Below are positions 61,349-64,000 of a stretch of 64,000 bases of DNA, piece by piece (position 1 is the first letter of the stretch; each line of letters begins with the position of its first letter). The DNA lies in contig OY759218.1 in NCBI GenBank assembly GCA_963662175.1, forward strand, positions 54,753,427-54,817,426, read 5' to 3'. The notes beneath the pieces were generated by a model. The model saw only the letters and a list, made by a program, of their open reading frames with translations, was not told the origin of the DNA and searched no databases. The translations under genes and the position numbers were made by a program. The stretch is from Aradus depressus (taxonomy: Eukaryota; Arthropoda; Insecta; Hemiptera; Aradidae).

Positions 61349-61650
61349 ATATAGGTATTTTTGTTGTATTACGAGCGTCCTGTAATGTAACTAGTTTTTA
61401 AATTAAATATTTTTGAAATAACTACAAAGTTGTGCTTTTTTATTCGTGTAACCCCTTCCTTCCTAAATATACTTTTTACTTCTATACCTATTGCTTCCCG
61501 ACATCATTTAAAATTGCACCATTTGCACCCAAATTTCCGTTTGAAAATATAACTGTAAGTAATCCATTTTGACCTCGCGCCTACTAGAGGGCGCCAGGGT
61601 GTTGATTGCACACGAGCGCTACATGGGCTAGAGCCGCCTCTGATGTATGG

Positions 61651-61985
61651 GGTAAGTGCGTGCAGTGAGGTCAGAAAAACATAAGAGGAAAGGCCGTTCT
61701 CATATACATTTTTAAAAGCCACTATTCTTGTATGAACATTCAATGTTATTCAATATTTTTGCTCTTATTCCTACCTGTAGGACTTTCGTTATATTAAATA
61801 AACATCTAATATTAGTAATTTTTAAGAAAATTGAAAACATTTTTATCATACCCAAAATATTGACACTTGAGAAAAACTGCTTGTATATTCATAATCAGCA
61901 TCATAAAATTAAGCAATAAACACTAAAAAACTAAGATAAACAAAAACTTGGACAAATTTTGTTACGTAGTGTAATCATAATGAGT
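61651..61985. other. Flank downstream of the hAT element
   Basis: The first 45 bases may continue the interrupted ORF remnant. The rest is AT-rich with no gene seen. Confidence 0.4.
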
Positions 61986-62690
61986 TAATATGTTAAATGC
62001 GTCCAAAAGAACCATTTTAAAATTTCAACACGACGCCTAAATATTCAAATGATAACACATCATTAGCAGTTAATACTCTTTCCATATTATTTAAAGATCA
62101 CATATCTGGATCTTCATTTTGATACGAAATCAACATGGGCATACTTCAGTCATAGGTAAGAAACTGAGTTCTAATAAGAAAATTATATTAATCAAAGACC
62201 AAGCTGCAGAGAAATATTTAATAAACTTAAAAGCTTGCCATTACCTGCGCTGTTTATATTTGAAACATTAATGGTCAATAGAAAATATATAAATATTTCC
62301 CCTCTCAAGTATACAAGTGACCATTATGATACCAGGAAGAAAGAAGGATTTCGTATAGCTAAACATTGTTTCTTTTCTATATTTCGCTCTTTACGACGTT
62401 AGGAAGGGGCCAGTGATCGCACTGAAATGTCCTGAAAGAAGATTTATCTATAATTTAAAATATAAATAGTACCTATTGTATTAGGAATTTGATATTCTTG
62501 TATCTTTTATTATTTATTCATAAAACATATATATTGTTATTCATCTCATATGTGTTTGTCTTCTAAGATTTAATAATATCGGTTGATTTATATAGTTTAA
62601 AACCTATTTTGATGAACAAAATTGTATGACGTATCCAATTAGCATTATGGTTTTACGGAAATAAATAATATTATTATTATAATGTTCAAT
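61986..62690 (+). pseudogene. Decayed LINE fragment, same family as 33.3-36.1 kb
   Basis: Words such as TGTTAAATGCGTCCAAAAGA, GGTAAGAAACTGAGTTCTAA, AGACCAAGCTGCAGAGAAAT and ACCAGGAAGAAAGAAGGATT align with the other copy. The end TTACGGAAATAAATAATATT plus ATTATTATAAT matches its (TTA)n 3' end. Several deletions and stops leave no open frame. Confidence 0.75.
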
Positions 62691-63081
62691 ATACACATTA
62701 GGTACTTGGATCTGGACTTTAATTTGTTTTAGCTGTTAAAACACATGGTGGATCTATAGTTATATTTTGTAAAATATTACCACAACTCACTGTTTGAACC
62801 ATTAGCCGGGGCCATGACAAAACGTAATAAATGAATAAACATTAGTTATTAATATTCTATATAAAGGAAGGGAGGAGATATCAGGCTTGTGGTCGATAAA
62901 AAAGAAGTCGCACAATTTCTGCCCATTACAAATTTGTTAATTTACGAAGCGTACAAAATTTAACAATTTGTTTTTAATATTAATCATAAATAGTGTTCTA
63001 ACTGGTTTACATTGATCTTACAACCCTTTCTATTACATCGTTGGTCAATGTTGTTCGAAAAAAAACAGTCAACTAGCTGAT

Positions 63082-63552
63082 GATGGCTCATGTAGTGAGA
63101 AGGGGTTATTTCACAGGTTGTAAAATAAAATATAGTCTGACCTCTCTAAATTTTATTAATACTTGCTAGCCGGGTTTCGAGGTTGCCCTCATCATCAGGC
63201 AGTCAGATAAAATAATCTTGAAAACAACATAATTTAAAATGTTTTAATAAATAAGAGTTAAAAAATTAAAATAAAGGTATAAAAAAGATATATAAACAAT
63301 TTATTGATAAAAAATTGTTGTTAGATAGTTTTTATATCGTTTATTTAAATTTTTTTAATTCTTATTTATTAAAACATATAAAATTATGTTGTTTTCAAGA
63401 TTATGATATGAGACTGCCGATGATGAAGGCAACCTCGAAAGCCGGCTAGCAAGAATTAATAAAATGTGTGAGAGGTGAGGTGAGACTATAGTTAATTTGA
63501 CAACCTGTGAAATAATGACTTCTCACTACCATGACATGAGCCATCTTCATAT
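63082..63552. mobile_element. Palindromic element with hammerhead-like cores, copy 4
   Basis: The arms, about 63082-63300 and 63340-63552, are inverted copies ending in GATGGCTCATG / CATGAGCCATC, with CTTCTCACTA motifs, and are related to copy 3 at 47342-47805. The left arm keeps the full core on the minus strand; the right arm core is mutated to CCGATGA at 63417. I could not define a target duplication. Confidence 0.75.
63175..63198 (-). ncRNA. Hammerhead ribozyme-like core, left arm of copy 4
   Basis: Minus strand: CTGATGA, helix II GAGG/CCTC with GCAA loop, then GAAA and CCCGGC. Core complete. Confidence 0.6.
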
Positions 63553-63589
63553 TAGCCATTACTGGTCCACTGTCATAGACCACTGTCCT

Positions 63590-63668
63590 TTTTACTTCCC
63601 CAGATATACAACATTTAGGGGGAAGTTATGTAATCGGTCAGAAATTCTATATTGAGTTTACACTGGAA
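63590..63668 (-). repeat. R1 dispersed repeat end fragment
   Basis: TTTTTACTTCCCCAGATATA, GGGGGAAGTTATGTAATCGG and TCAGAAATTCTATATTGAGT match the reversed 3' end of R1. Confidence 0.65.
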
Positions 63669-63677
63669 TATCAACTT

Positions 63678-63857
63678 AAGGGGGTCATACACGGTCAGTT
63701 TGGCTTGAACACATCGAACTGACACACCAAACTGACGTGTATGGGGTAGGAATGGCATGACATCATGCCAAAAAAATGAACTGATGATTTGATGAAATTT
63801 CATCAAATGGTGAGACACATCGAACTGACGACAAGCCAATTTGACTGTGTGTGGGGT
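63678..63857. mobile_element. MITE candidate with CAGTTTGG-type inverted ends
   Basis: The left end CATACACGGTCAGTTTGGCT and the reverse complement of the right end, CACACACAGTCAAATTGGCT, match at 16 of 20, with ACACATCGAACTGAC repeated inside both halves. The left end resembles Harbinger-like elements, but the flanks show no clear duplication. Open frames here are not called. Confidence 0.55.
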
Positions 63858-64000
63858 TTGAATCAGTTCAGTTCTTCAAACTAGCCATTTTGCGCATGCT
63901 CCGGTGTTATCAATTATCAAAAGTTAAAATAATTATTTTATGCATATTTCGATTTCTTTGTTTTCAATAAATAAAATTAAGTTTTAAAAGTTTATTAATA

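Larger units (their letters stand above)
56155..61642 (+). mobile_element. Full-length hAT element with 8-bp target duplication
   Basis: The left end CAGAGTCAGCTTTACC and right end (reverse complement) CAGAGGCGGCTCTAGC form imperfect TIRs. ATGTATGG flanks both sides exactly (56147-56154 and 61643-61650), the 8-bp duplication expected of hAT. The 5488-bp element has a GC-rich left subterminal region with a 15-bp hairpin, a long AT-rich leader that holds another inverted-repeat insert, and a decayed transposase gene. It inserted into the ORF remnant before it. Confidence 0.92.

Overview
The window is AT-rich insect DNA, and arthropod, probably hemipteran, is the best guess. The evidence is a LIM-domain exon of an Islet/tailup-type gene plus a dense mixture of insect transposon families. 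No host gene is complete. The only host coding piece I can support is one 190-bp exon at 37579-37768 on the minus strand, with good splice sites. Almost everything else is mobile DNA, satellites or their nested wreckage, as expected for a large intron or intergenic heterochromatin-like block.

Layout. 1-4.1 kb: a 72-bp satellite, a dispersed repeat (called R1 here) split by a palindromic element with hammerhead-ribozyme-like cores, a 105/109-bp satellite ending in a LINE zinc-knuckle fragment, and a 26-bp minisatellite holding a SINE. 5-8.7 kb: R1 pieces, a MITE, a BEL/Pao gag-protease pseudogene and a GC-rich SINE-like insert. 8.8-12.9 kb: an inverted, decayed non-LTR element with RNase H, abutting a 36-bp satellite. 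13-14 kb: an old Helitron remnant split by a deleted PIF/Harbinger element. 15.03-23.24 kb: a non-autonomous Helitron built of tandem arrays, interrupted by a young, intact-looking Gypsy element (15865-20111) with identical 80-bp LTRs. 24-33 kb: R1 copies, a second palindromic hammerhead element, deleted mariner, hAT and piggyBac elements, and a TIR element with a 6-bp target duplication. 33-36 kb: a LINE split by a Jockey insertion. 36.6-37.4 kb: a Penelope fragment with a downstream hammerhead core, next to the Islet exon. 42-48.3 kb: Jockey, BEL/Pao, hAT and Penelope pseudogenes, the last split by a palindromic hammerhead element. 48314-54801: two Helitrons joined head to tail with no base between them. 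55.7-61.7 kb: an unassigned ORF family broken by a hAT element with a perfect 8-bp duplication. 62-64 kb: a LINE remnant, a third palindromic hammerhead element and a MITE.

The genes do not form a host pathway; the logic of the window is successive insertion. Exact target duplications let many layers be ordered: R1 before palindromic element, Penelope before palindromic element, LINE before Jockey, Helitron before Gypsy, unassigned ORF before hAT. Two themes deserve most attention. The first is a set of short palindromic elements with 11-12 bp target duplications and conserved CUGANGA / stem II / GAAA cores, found beside Penelope coding remnants. The second is a Helitron family whose body is two kinds of tandem array (about 140 bp and 66 bp) and which also occurs as a seamless tandem dimer. 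All calls are by eye; no database search was possible.
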